Of a stretch of 43,857 bases of DNA, positions 31,466 through 39,570 are shown one piece after another. Within the stretch, counting starts at the first letter, position 1. Every line of letters starts with the position of its first letter. A program made the translations under genes and the position numbers. The stretch is from positions 1 to 43,857 of the forward strand of contig JBAYUI010000007.1 in the NCBI GenBank assembly GCA_041675165.1, written 5' to 3'. The notes beneath the pieces were generated by a model. The model had not been told where the DNA came from and ran no database searches. It was given only the letters and a program-made list of their open reading frames with translations. Source of the DNA: CAIKZD01 sp041675165 (lineage in GTDB: Bacteria > Patescibacteriota > Minisyncoccia > Moranbacterales > UBA2206).

Positions 31466-31687
31466 ATGTGTCTAGGAATGGATTGTGTTCGTGAAAATGT
31501 CGCAGGATGTCCTACTATTAATGGGTCTCTTGCCAAAACTAAACATGTATTGAAAAAGGTTGCGCAAGAGTCGGCGGATATTGCTGAAAATTGTATAGGC
31601 AGACATGGGATGAAAGGTTCGTCTGCTGGTACAATTGTTATTCATAAGGGTTGTCAGCGTGTTATTGCGGACAGCAAAGGTAAATGA
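31466..31687 (+). CDS. Hypothetical Cys-containing small protein
   Basis: 73 residues: MCLGMDCVRENVAGCPTING, then a helix-prone stretch (KTKHVLKKVAQESADIAENCIG) and IVIHKGCQRVIADSKGK. Five Cys residues, three near the start (MC...C...C), so metal or disulfide binding is possible. A GAGGTG lies about 8 bases before the ATG. The N-terminal MCLG resembles the HypC start only superficially. Co-directional with the gene before; no homologue known to me. Confidence 0.55.
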   Translation: MCLGMDCVRENVAGCPTINGSLAKTKHVLKKVAQESADIAENCIGRHGMKGSSAGTIVIHKGCQRVIADSKGK

Positions 31688-31712
31688 AAAGAGTATGAGT
31701 TTCTTTTTGAAA

Positions 31713-31751
31713 AGGCGGTTATCCGAATGGATCAACCGCCTCGATTTTTTT
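31713..31751 (+). terminator. Intrinsic terminator after the two small orphan genes
   Basis: AGGCGGTT / AACCGCCT stem with a 13-base loop, followed by CGATTTTTTT. It lies 8 bases from the convergent miaA stop. Confidence 0.8.
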
Positions 31752-31758
31752 ATAGCTA

Positions 31759-32820
31759 TTATTTTTCCAAAAAAAGTTTCACTTCTTTTTCAATTTCTGG
31801 ATATTTTTCTAGCCATACAATGCGCGCGTCTTTTTTGAACCAAGTCATTTGCCGTTTGGCATAATCTTTTTCGGCCAGATATATTTTTTCCAGCAAGTCT
31901 TCTTCGCTTCCAATTTCCCCGCGCAAAAATTGCGGGATGAGTTTGTAGCTCAGTCCGAAGCTTTCCATTTTTTTCCAACTCAAGCCGGCGGCGTGAAGCT
32001 TGCTGACTTCTTCGATCATGCCAGCAGCGAATCTTTTCTTCACATTCAATCTTATCCGTTCATGCAGTTCTTCTTTTTCTCGCAAGATGCCGATTTGGAG
32101 GAAATCATAAGCCCGATTCGAATCTACGAATTTGGGATGCGAATCTACGAACTCTACGAAACTTTGTTTTGTTCGTAGATTCGCAGTTGTTTCGTAGTTT
32201 CGCATCGGTTTGGGCACTTTGCCTATGGCCTTACATATTTCAATCGCTCGGATAAGTCTTACTGGATTTTTGGCGTCGATATTTTTCGCGCGTTCGGGAT
32301 CTAATTTTTCAAGCTGGGCGAAAAGTTCTTCGGTTGTTTTGTTACGTAGCATGCTACGTAACACCGGATCAGGCGCCACTTCCGGATAAGTTATGTCATC
32401 GACGATGGCTTTGATCCAAAAACCGGTGCCGCCGGCAATGATGGGCACTTTGCCGCGTGAGAAAATGTCGGCGATGACTTTGTCGGCATATTTTTTAAAT
32501 TTCGCTACACTGTAATCAGTTTTCGGACTGACGATGTCGATGGCATAGTGAGGAATGCCTTCGGAGATGAAAAAGCCACCCCTCTGTCCCGACGAGTACA
32601 TCGGGACATCTCCCCTGAGTACAGGAGAGAGGGAATTGGAATCCTTCTCTACTTTCCCCGTGCCGATGTCCATTCCGCGATAGATTTGACGTGAGTCGGC
32701 ACTTAAAATTTCGCCGTTAAATTTTTTGGCGAGGAGTATTGCCGCACTGGATTTTCCACTGGCGGTGGGGCCAAGAAGGACGATAATTTTTGAGGAGGTG
32801 GGCTTGTTTTTAGTAGGCAT
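31759..32820 (-). CDS. miaA: tRNA dimethylallyltransferase MiaA
   Basis: 353 residues. Transfers dimethylallyl to A37 of tRNAs reading UNN codons. Motifs: VLLGPTASGKSSAAILLAKKF (P-loop), SADSRQIYRGMDIGTGK, HYAIDIV, IIAGGTGFWIKAIV, and RLIRAIEIC, KKRFAAGMIEEV, RQMTWFKK. Normal MiaA is about 300 residues. Three translated inserts explain the excess: P1 after GTGKVEKD (SPVLRGDVPMYSSGQRGG), a 22-bp palindrome in VLRSMLRNKTT, and a TCTACGAA-repeat block between GKVPKP and YDFLQIGI. Conserved motifs are intact. The start at 32820 (MPTKNKP) is used; 32829 adds three residues. Confidence 0.95.
   Translation of the reverse strand: MPTKNKPTSSKIIVLLGPTASGKSSAAILLAKKFNGEILSADSRQIYRGMDIGTGKVEKDSNSLSPVLRGDVPMYSSGQRGGFFISEGIPHYAIDIVSPKTDYSVAKFKKYADKVIADIFSRGKVPIIAGGTGFWIKAIVDDITYPEVAPDPVLRSMLRNKTTEELFAQLEKLDPERAKNIDAKNPVRLIRAIEICKAIGKVPKPMRNYETTANLRTKQSFVEFVDSHPKFVDSNRAYDFLQIGILREKEELHERIRLNVKKRFAAGMIEEVSKLHAAGLSWKKMESFGLSYKLIPQFLRGEIGSEEDLLEKIYLAEKDYAKRQMTWFKKDARIVWLEKYPEIEKEVKLFLEK
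32115..32205. repeat. TCTACGAA repeat block with inverted arms in miaA
   Basis: GCGAATCTACGAAC (32139-32152) pairs with GTTCGTAGATTCGC (32171-32184), with further ATCTACGAA and TTCGTAG words on both sides. Read by miaA as a block of about 30 residues (MRNYETTANLRTKQ and the following SFVEFVDSHPKFVDSN). Confidence 0.85.
32341..32362. repeat. 22-bp perfect palindrome in miaA
   Basis: GTTACGTAGCA followed by its exact reverse complement, with no loop. Read in frame by miaA as VLRSMLRN. Confidence 0.85.
32577..32633 (+). repeat. P1 palindromic element in miaA, copy 9 (two-hairpin form)
   Basis: GTCCCGACGAGTACATCGGGAC hairpin, then CTCCCCTGAGTACAGGAGAG core. The minus-strand gene reads SPVLRGDVPMYSSGQRGG, the same frame as copy 4 in hypF. 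Confidence 0.9.
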
Positions 32821-32918
32821 AATTGTCAAATCGCGTGATATCTGGGCCTTTGGAAGTTAATTTAAGATAAGGTATCATAATATATAGATAAAATCAAGAA
32901 AATTATTTTTTTCAGTTG

Positions 32919-32947
32919 TTGAATCAGTTAAAAGGGAGTAATATATA
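32919..32947 (+). promoter_or_regulatory. Promoter for the large surface protein
   Basis: TTGAAT (32919-32924), 17-base spacer, TATATA (32942-32947), 30 bases before the ATG. Confidence 0.55.
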
Positions 32948-32977
32948 GTTATGGATAAATTTTAGTTAAAACAAAAA

Positions 32978-35974
32978 ATGAAGAAACTGAATAGGATTGT
33001 TCTGATTTTGATAGTTTTTATCTCTTCGGGACTTTTTAGGACGGTCTATGCCGCGCCTGGAGACATCGATACGACTTGGAGCGCGGGAACGGATAGCTGG
33101 GTTGACGCACTGGTGAAACAACCGGATGGCAAGATCATCGTGGCAGGTGAAGGGTTTACGGAATATGACGGCGTGTCAAGGAATAATATTGCTCGTATAA
33201 ATACCGATGGCTCTATCGATAGCACTTTCGATCCGGGATCAGGAGTTGACTGCGGTATTAACTCTGCCGCTATCCAATCCGATGGCAAGATTGTCATAGG
33301 CGGATGTTTTTCTGTCTATGACGGAGTAGCGCGCAACCACGTGGCTCGACTCAATTCCGATGGAAGTCTGGACACGTCTTTCAATCCGGGTGTTTATTTT
33401 TCAAATCAAGGATTGAACTTGCAAATATATGCCATTTCTGTCCTATCTGATGGCCGGATAGTCGTGGGTGGAAAATTTTCCGCTGTTGATGGCGCTTACA
33501 GCACGGCGGCTGTGGCTCTGATCAATCCGGATGGATCCTTGGATGAAACTTTTAATACTGGTGGCGGAGCAAATGATTGGGTTATGGCTATCAAGGTTCA
33601 ACCTGACGACAAGATTATTTTGGGCGGACTCTTTACTACATATGGTGGCGCGAGTGCGGGTGGAATTTTGCGCATTGATACTAATGGCTCAATCGATCCT
33701 TCATTCGATTCAGGAACCGGAGTTGGTTCCGGAGTGTATACCATTGCTATCCAATCTGACAATAAAATCATCATAGGTGGTGATTTTGTTGAATACAATG
33801 GTACGCCCAGAAACGGGATTGTCCGAGTCGGCGCAGATGGGTCGCTGGATAATTCATTTGATCCCGGACAAGGCGTCGATACGGGTGAATATATCGGAGC
33901 TCTGGCGATCCAATCCGATGATAAAATTATGATCGGAGGATATTTCACTAGCTATGACGGGACACTGATGAATAATATCGCCCGCATTAATGCTGATGGT
34001 TCTCTAGACAGTTCTTTTGTGGTTGGAACGGGAGCTAATGATGAAATTCTTTCGTTCTTGATCCAGTCTGATGGTAAGATCATCGTTGCCGGAGGAGTTA
34101 CGGACTATAATGGCACTTCCGTCGGTTATATATTCAGAGTGCTTCCGGGAACACCATTGATCGTCGCTCCGACAATTTCAACTGCATCGCCAAGCGCGTC
34201 TAATGTTTCCGATACCGAAGTGACTGTCACTGCCAATCTTTCCGATACGGGCGGTGAAGACCCCTCTCGTGGGATTGAATATGGCACTGAAACTGGAGTC
34301 TACACCGTGGGATCTTGTACTGCCGGCACCGGCGGTGCTGGCGATTACTCTTGCGTACTCACTGGTCTCACCCCTGGAACCACTTACTTTGTTCGTGCCA
34401 AAGCCACTAACTCGGCTGGCACAACCTATGGAACGGAAGTCGAAATTACCACTTTGGCTGCCGGTGAAGTCATAATCACCGAAGAGGATAATTCCGATCC
34501 CATGGACAGTTGTAGACCGTCCAAGCTCATAGCCAAAGGCATCTCAGCTACTCAAACCAGACTGACATGGAAGGATAATTGCCATGACGAAGACAGTTAT
34601 CAAATTGAAAGGAAAAAAGGCAAAGGTAGATTTAAAAAAATTGTCACGGTCAAAAAAAATCACGAGTCATATACTGATGAAAAACTGCAATTGGACACCA
34701 AATACACCTATCGGGTGCGGGCGCATGACGGTAATAGCAATTCCGATTATTCCAATGAAGATACGGCTAGGACATTTAAAGTGTCTGATTTGGCAGAGGC
34801 TAGGACTGACAGGGATATTTCAATCAGCAATGCTTCAAGCATCGATACCGCGCCCATTGCCAGCGATACCACGGATACGACTATGAGTGTCGAAACGCCC
34901 AGTGATCCGAACGGCGGCGGCAGTCATCCGGTGTCGGCGGACAAAATCAAAAGGGATCAGGAGAAGGGAGATTCCGTCGCGGTACGAAAGACCAATATTC
35001 TGGGTGATTTCATCGGAAGTCCTATCGGCCAGAAATCTTCTGCGGCTGTCGAGGCGTTGGGTCTTTTGATGGGGGCGATAGCGATCGCGGCGACCAGCGC
35101 CATTCCGCTTCTGGCCTTGTCTTCATCGGCTCCTTTCACCAGTGGGCTGCCTAAGGGGTTCAGTTTCTTTGGAATCTTAACGCCAAGAGAGAAGAAAAAA
35201 AAGTGGGGAGTGGTTTTTGACAATGATACGCATCAACCGATCGCCAATGTGATGGTTTCCATACTGGATGCTGAAGGACGGGTGCTCGATTCTATGAGTA
35301 CCAACGCTTCTGGAAATTTTGGCTTCTTAGCGGCTCAAGGCGAATATAGCTTTAGAGTGTCAGCTAAGGATTACGCGATGATCACTGAGAAAGACACAGA
35401 TGAATTTTATGGGAAAATATATGATGGGAAAATTTTTATCATAACCGAAACGGATGTGGCGGAGATGAACATCGCGCTCAAATCGACCAAGATCGATTGG
35501 TTAGAACTTTCCAGAAGAAAAATTGCGGCGTATAAGCTGGCCCTTTCTATCGCAGAAAAATATGTTTTCATGTCCATCTTCTATGTTTGCTTCGCGATTT
35601 CCCTCGGCATCCTGTATTTTTCTCCTTCCATCTTTAATGCAGCCATAGTTTTATCGTATATGGTTATGACGGCGTGTAAATTCTTGTTCAGTGTGAAAAA
35701 ATATGGATTGATAACCAGCCAAACCGGCGAACCACTGCCATTCACCATGATCAGTGTTTATGATAAAGAGGAGGCCGGGAGAAGAGTGGCATATTCCATC
35801 AGTGATATTTTGGGAAGATATTTTGTTCTGGCAAAAAATGAAAAATATATGATGAAAGTGCAAGGACGAAAATTGGGCGGGCAATCGTTCAAAAAACTTT
35901 TCAATATTAATGTGAGGGATGGAGTTTTCAAAAAGGATATCCGGATAGACGAAAAGGACTTTATGGAGACTTGA
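32978..35974 (+). CDS. Large surface protein: delta-60 repeats, FN3-like and carboxypeptidase-regulatory-like domains
   Basis: 998 residues. Residues 1-26 are a signal peptide ending VYAAPGD. Residues about 30-390 hold seven or more delta-60 repeats (pattern IQSDGKI-IGG-F, then N-R-N-DGS-D-SF-PG-G), expected to form a beta-propeller. Two fibronectin-III-like domains follow (about 400-495 and 508-605), then a Ser/Thr/Asp-rich linker, a membrane segment (about 690-715), a carboxypeptidase-regulatory-like domain (GVVFDNDTHQPIANVMVSILD), two membrane helices (about 868-912) and a second such domain (TGEPLPFTMISVYD). The C-terminal part would thus lie in the cytoplasm or be re-exposed. Probably an adhesin or envelope scaffold. 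No sortase signal. Single-gene unit with its own promoter and terminator. Confidence 0.88.
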   Translation: MKKLNRIVLILIVFISSGLFRTVYAAPGDIDTTWSAGTDSWVDALVKQPDGKIIVAGEGFTEYDGVSRNNIARINTDGSIDSTFDPGSGVDCGINSAAIQSDGKIVIGGCFSVYDGVARNHVARLNSDGSLDTSFNPGVYFSNQGLNLQIYAISVLSDGRIVVGGKFSAVDGAYSTAAVALINPDGSLDETFNTGGGANDWVMAIKVQPDDKIILGGLFTTYGGASAGGILRIDTNGSIDPSFDSGTGVGSGVYTIAIQSDNKIIIGGDFVEYNGTPRNGIVRVGADGSLDNSFDPGQGVDTGEYIGALAIQSDDKIMIGGYFTSYDGTLMNNIARINADGSLDSSFVVGTGANDEILSFLIQSDGKIIVAGGVTDYNGTSVGYIFRVLPGTPLIVAPTISTASPSASNVSDTEVTVTANLSDTGGEDPSRGIEYGTETGVYTVGSCTAGTGGAGDYSCVLTGLTPGTTYFVRAKATNSAGTTYGTEVEITTLAAGEVIITEEDNSDPMDSCRPSKLIAKGISATQTRLTWKDNCHDEDSYQIERKKGKGRFKKIVTVKKNHESYTDEKLQLDTKYTYRVRAHDGNSNSDYSNEDTARTFKVSDLAEARTDRDISISNASSIDTAPIASDTTDTTMSVETPSDPNGGGSHPVSADKIKRDQEKGDSVAVRKTNILGDFIGSPIGQKSSAAVEALGLLMGAIAIAATSAIPLLALSSSAPFTSGLPKGFSFFGILTPREKKKKWGVVFDNDTHQPIANVMVSILDAEGRVLDSMSTNASGNFGFLAAQGEYSFRVSAKDYAMITEKDTDEFYGKIYDGKIFIITETDVAEMNIALKSTKIDWLELSRRKIAAYKLALSIAEKYVFMSIFYVCFAISLGILYFSPSIFNAAIVLSYMVMTACKFLFSVKKYGLITSQTGEPLPFTMISVYDKEEAGRRVAYSISDILGRYFVLAKNEKYMMKVQGRKLGGQSFKKLFNINVRDGVFKKDIRIDEKDFMET

Positions 35975-35993
35975 GGCTGTTTGCTTAGTAATG

Positions 35994-36025
35994 AAACCCC
36001 GCGGAAATATCCGTGGGGTTTTTAA
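35994..36025 (+). terminator. Intrinsic terminator between convergent genes
   Basis: AAACCCCGCGG / AAATA / TCCGTGGGGTTT, followed by TTAA. The complementary A-run allows use from the miaB side too. Confidence 0.8.
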
Positions 36026-36034
36026 GTTGTGGTA

Positions 36035-37411
36035 TTATACTATTTTTCCTTCCAAGTTCCAAATGTCAACCCGCGTAATCTTTATGTCGATGATTTTTCC
36101 GACCAAATTTTTCCGGCCAGTTTGGATCTTCACATTTTTGAGCGTTCTGGTATATCCGAAATAGTTGCCGTTTTTTTCGCTCATAATAAGCACCGGAAAG
36201 ATTTTCTTGAGATACTGCTCATTATTTTTGAGGGCCGAGGCAGCCAGGATTTCATTGAGATATTTCTCGCGCCTGACTTTTTCTTCTTTTGGAACATTAT
36301 CTTTCATTTTAAACGCGGCCGTCCCAGGGCGGGGAGAGAATTGACCGAAAAAAACCATATCATAGTTGACTTTTCTCATGACTCCGGCGGTTTTTTCCAA
36401 TTGCGCTTTGGTTTCGCCGGGAAAGCCGACAATGATGTCGGAAGAGAGTGAAAAAATTTGATCAGGTTTATTTTTAGCAAAACCTTTTTTAATTTTCTCA
36501 ATCAGTTGTAAATAGTGCGCCCGGGAATATTTGCGGTTCATATTCTTAAGTACCGCATCCGCCCCTGATTGGATCGGCAGATGCACCGCTTCGCAGACTT
36601 TTTCAAGGCTAGTGATTGTTTCAATCAATCCATCGGTCATATCCTTGGGGTGCGGGGTCATAAAGCGTATCCAGAAATTTCCCGGTAGGGTGTTGACCTT
36701 TTTTAATAATTTTTCAAAATTATATTTTTTTGATTTATAGCTATTAACATTCTGTCCGAGGAGTGTGATTTCTTTCACGCCGGATTTAATAAGTTTTTTT
36801 ATTTCACTTAAAATTTCCTCCGCCGGACGGGAAACTTCGCGGCCGCGGGCATAAGGTACGACGCAGTACGAGCAGAAATTGTTGCAGCCGGTCATGATAG
36901 GTACATAGGCGGTGTGTGGGGTGGAATAGTTGGGTGTTAATTCAAGATAGTCGCAGGGTTGGTTGGAGGAATTTTGAATTTTCAATTTTGAATTTCGATT
37001 CAATTTTGAATTATCAAATTTTGAATGATTATTTTTTTTCGAAATTAAATCATTAGAAATTGGGATTTGATTTGAAATTTTAAATTTTAAATTCGAAATT
37101 TTCTCTGGAAAGTCTTTGATTTCACAAAACAAAGCTACTTTATTTTTCAACTTCTCTTGGATATCTTTCCGATTGGCCAGACATCCTGTCACGATTATTT
37201 TAGTTTTTGGATTATTCTTCCAAAGATTGTGGATCTGGCCGTAGGCACGGTCTTCGGCCATCTTGCGCACGCCGCAAGTGTTGAAAATTACGATATCCGC
37301 CTTGGGCATATCTTTGGCTGGCAGGATTTGACGCGCTTCTAAGAAACCGGCAATCCGTTCCGAATCGCTGACGTTCATTTGACAGCCGAAGGTTTTGATG
37401 AAGTATCGCAT
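36035..37411 (-). CDS. miaB: tRNA methylthiotransferase MiaB
   Basis: 458 residues. Adds the 2-methylthio group to i6A37 made by MiaA. Motifs: FIKTFGCQMNVSDSE and FNTCGVRKMAED, VTGCLANR (the UPF0004 auxiliary-cluster Cys), GCNNFCSYCVVPYARGRE (radical-SAM Cys triad), LLGQNVNSY, HLPIQSG, IVGFPGET and a C-terminal TRAM domain. An AT-rich translated repeat (36969-37101, about 45 residues) sits between the MTTase domain and the radical-SAM domain, a position where a linker is tolerated. With miaA in the same window the ms2i6A37 pathway is complete. Confidence 0.96.
   Translation of the reverse strand: MRYFIKTFGCQMNVSDSERIAGFLEARQILPAKDMPKADIVIFNTCGVRKMAEDRAYGQIHNLWKNNPKTKIIVTGCLANRKDIQEKLKNKVALFCEIKDFPEKISNLKFKISNQIPISNDLISKKNNHSKFDNSKLNRNSKLKIQNSSNQPCDYLELTPNYSTPHTAYVPIMTGCNNFCSYCVVPYARGREVSRPAEEILSEIKKLIKSGVKEITLLGQNVNSYKSKKYNFEKLLKKVNTLPGNFWIRFMTPHPKDMTDGLIETITSLEKVCEAVHLPIQSGADAVLKNMNRKYSRAHYLQLIEKIKKGFAKNKPDQIFSLSSDIIVGFPGETKAQLEKTAGVMRKVNYDMVFFGQFSPRPGTAAFKMKDNVPKEEKVRREKYLNEILAASALKNNEQYLKKIFPVLIMSEKNGNYFGYTRTLKNVKIQTGRKNLVGKIIDIKITRVDIWNLEGKIV
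36969..37101. repeat. AT-rich repeat translated inside miaB
   Basis: Repeated AATTTTGAATTTTCAATTTTG words. miaB reads ISNLKFKISNQIPISNDL and a following NSKLNRNSKLKIQNSSN, close to the FQFPISNQ peptide read in hypF. Confidence 0.8.
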
Positions 37412-37422
37412 TATCCAAAACG

Positions 37423-37455
37423 CTGTAGGAACAGGGCGATGCCCTGTTCCTACAG
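37423..37455. repeat. 15-bp-arm palindrome between miaB and thrS
   Basis: CTGTAGGAACAGGGC / GAT / GCCCTGTTCCTACAG. It lies in the 59-base gap between two minus-strand genes; no T-run follows on either strand. Confidence 0.9.
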
Positions 37456-37470
37456 TGCTAAACGCATAGA

Positions 37471-39222
37471 CTATTTCTTCTCTTTGATTTCTTTTCTAAT
37501 TTTTTCCAAAAACTCTTCTGTTTGCATAGTCTCTTGATTTTCTTCTCCTCGAGTACGTACGGCGACGCTGCCACCAGTCGCTTCTTTTTCGCCTACCACT
37601 AAAATGTACGGCACTTTTTGTTTGACTGCGGTGCGGATCCTCTTGCCGAGGGATTCGTCGGAAGCATCAACGGAGGTACGCACGGAAGACGCGATAAATC
37701 GCGTCTCTACGGATGCGGCATAATCCTTAAACTTTTCCGAAACCGGTAGGACCATCACTTGGACGGGGGAGAGCCAAGTCGGGAAAGCACCGGCGTAGTG
37801 TTCGATCAAGATGCCCATAAAGCGTTCGAAGGAGCCCATTATGGTGCGGTGAATAAGAACAGGCGTTTTAGCTTGGCCGTCCGCGTCGATGTAGTTGCAT
37901 TCGAATTTCAGCGGCATCTGGAAATCGAGCTGGATGGTGGCGCATTGCCAGGTGCGGCCGATAGCGTCTTTCAATTGGAAATCGATTTTTGGTCCATAGA
38001 AGGCACCATCTTTTTCCTTGAGGCCATAATTTTCGCCGTACAGTTCGCCGAGAATTTTTTTGAGATCTGTCTCGGCTTTGTCCCAAACGGCGACGTCGCC
38101 CATGAAATCATCCGGCCGAGTAGAAAGAAAGGCTTTGTATTCCAAGCCGAATGGCTTGTAAATTTTGTCGACTAATTTAACTACATTTTTAATCTCTTCT
38201 TCCACTTGATCGGGGCGGATGAAAATGTGGGCGTCATCTTGCGTGAATTGTTGCACACGGAACAAGCCCCCCAGTTGGCCGGATTTTTCATGGCGAGTGA
38301 TGAGTCCCGGTTCGGCGTAACGCAAAGGGAAATCGCGGTATGACTTCATCGAGTTGTTATAAATCATGATGGCGCCAGGACAATCCATCGGCCGCAAGGC
38401 GAATTGTTTGTCGCCCTCGAGACTGGAGACGAAATACATATCATCTTTGTAATGGTCCCAATGGCCGGATTTTTTCCAGATGGAAACGTCCAGTATCGAC
38501 GGACAAAGCACGGTATCATAAGCGAATTCTTTCTGGGCTTCCATCCAGAAATTTTTGAGTTCATTGAAAATGACGGCGCCTTTTGGGTGGAAAAAAGGTA
38601 TGCCGGGAGCGACATCGTGGAAAGAGAAAAGATCCAAATCACGGCCGATTTTCCGGTGGTCTCTTTTTTCCGCTTCTTCGAGCATATGTAAATATTCTTT
38701 CAAGTCGGCTTTAGTGGCAAAAGCCACGCCATAGATCCGTTGCAGCATCTTATTCTTCTCATCGCCTTTCCAATAGGCGCCGGAAATTTTAGTGAGTTTC
38801 AGCGCGTCAGACCTGATCTGACCCGTTGATTCCAGATGCGGGCCGCGGCACAGATCGATAAAAGCTCCCGTCTTATACACGGAAACTTTTCCCTCGCCGG
38901 CCTTTATGAGGTCTTCAATTATTTCTACTTTGTAATCTTGCCCAGCTTTTTGGAAATCTTCGATGGCGGTGCCGGCCGAAACTTCCACGCGTTCAAACGG
39001 ATGGTTGGCTTTGATAATAGCCATCATTTTTTCTTCCAAGATAGGCAAGTCTTCCGGAATCAAGGTTCTCGGCAGGTCGAAATCATAGTAGAAGCCGTTT
39101 TCGATGGCGGGACCGATGGCGAATTTGGCCTCGGGAAACATTTCAAGGGCGGCGGCGGCCAAAACGTGCGCGGCTGAGTGGCGCAACACCTCTAAATTGT
39201 CGAGGGTATTTTTCTTTGACAT
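37471..39222 (-). CDS. thrS: Threonyl-tRNA synthetase lacking the TGS domain
   Basis: 583 residues. It starts directly in the editing domain (LRHSAAHVLAAAALEMFP, and CRGPHLESTG) and lacks the N-terminal TGS domain of about 60 residues seen in E. coli ThrS (642). Catalytic core: FHPKGAVIFNELKNFW, RPMDCPGAIMIYN, RVQQFTQDDAHIF, IHRTIMGSFERFMGILIEHYAGAFP; the zinc ligands Cys, His, His are in MDCPG, DDAHIF and LIHRTI. The anticodon domain follows, with a P2-like palindrome read as SVETRFIASSVRTS. A T-box-like leader lies 340 bases upstream. Confidence 0.96.
   Translation of the reverse strand: MSKKNTLDNLEVLRHSAAHVLAAAALEMFPEAKFAIGPAIENGFYYDFDLPRTLIPEDLPILEEKMMAIIKANHPFERVEVSAGTAIEDFQKAGQDYKVEIIEDLIKAGEGKVSVYKTGAFIDLCRGPHLESTGQIRSDALKLTKISGAYWKGDEKNKMLQRIYGVAFATKADLKEYLHMLEEAEKRDHRKIGRDLDLFSFHDVAPGIPFFHPKGAVIFNELKNFWMEAQKEFAYDTVLCPSILDVSIWKKSGHWDHYKDDMYFVSSLEGDKQFALRPMDCPGAIMIYNNSMKSYRDFPLRYAEPGLITRHEKSGQLGGLFRVQQFTQDDAHIFIRPDQVEEEIKNVVKLVDKIYKPFGLEYKAFLSTRPDDFMGDVAVWDKAETDLKKILGELYGENYGLKEKDGAFYGPKIDFQLKDAIGRTWQCATIQLDFQMPLKFECNYIDADGQAKTPVLIHRTIMGSFERFMGILIEHYAGAFPTWLSPVQVMVLPVSEKFKDYAASVETRFIASSVRTSVDASDESLGKRIRTAVKQKVPYILVVGEKEATGGSVAVRTRGEENQETMQTEEFLEKIRKEIKEKK
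37687..37706. repeat. Degenerate P2 palindrome in thrS
   Basis: AGACGCGAT-AA-ATCGCGTCT followed by CTAC, matching the elp3 copy with one arm end lost. It falls in the thrS anticodon-binding domain. Confidence 0.85.
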
Positions 39223-39283
39223 AATGTTGTATTAATGATAAATATTTATTACTAGAAACCATTTTTTCAAGGAGGAGGAAAGT

Positions 39284-39484
39284 ATGGATATTCAGGAGAG
39301 ATGTAAGAAAGAGGATGTTTTTCTGGTTTGCCCTGACTGCGATGGGAGTATTCCGGTATATATGTATCTGGATGTCTCTAGTGAGATACGTTTCAGACCA
39401 TTGGGCAAATGTTCGAAATGCGGGGTCTTCTTCACCGAAGAAGTCCTTAGCAACTTATCCAATCGGGAGGAGGATGTGGGATAA
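39284..39484 (+). CDS. Small zinc-ribbon protein, SD-led
   Basis: 66 residues with two CxxC pairs (CPDCDGSI and CSKCGVFF) about 28 residues apart, a typical zinc ribbon. It has the best SD of the window: AAGGAGGAGG, 5-7 bases before ATG. The stop is followed at once by the terminator hairpin. It lies opposite in strand to thrS, inside the gap between the thrS start and its T-box-like leader. Could bind RNA or act in transcription; function unknown. The opposite-strand ORF across it has no conserved pattern, so this strand is chosen. Confidence 0.7.
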   Translation: MDIQERCKKEDVFLVCPDCDGSIPVYMYLDVSSEIRFRPLGKCSKCGVFFTEEVLSNLSNREEDVG

Positions 39485-39486
39485 CG

Positions 39487-39570
39487 AAAACCCCGTCTCA
39501 AAAATCTTTTGATACTATTGCAAAAATGCAAAGTATGAATGAAAGATTTCTGGGACGGGGTTATTTTTTT
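39487..39570 (+). terminator. Long bidirectional-looking terminator hairpin
   Basis: AACCCCGTCTCAAAAATCTT (39489-39508) pairs with AAGATTTCTGGGACGGGGTT (39543-39562), with a small inner TTGCA/TGCAA hairpin and TTATTTTTTT after. On the minus strand the same arms end in GGGGTTTTCG, so it could also be the T-box terminator for thrS. Confidence 0.75.

Noticed and set aside
31466..31687. Second HypC from the MCLG start
   Set aside because: The CxxxP pattern and barrel strands of HypC are missing, and the gene is far from the hydrogenase locus.
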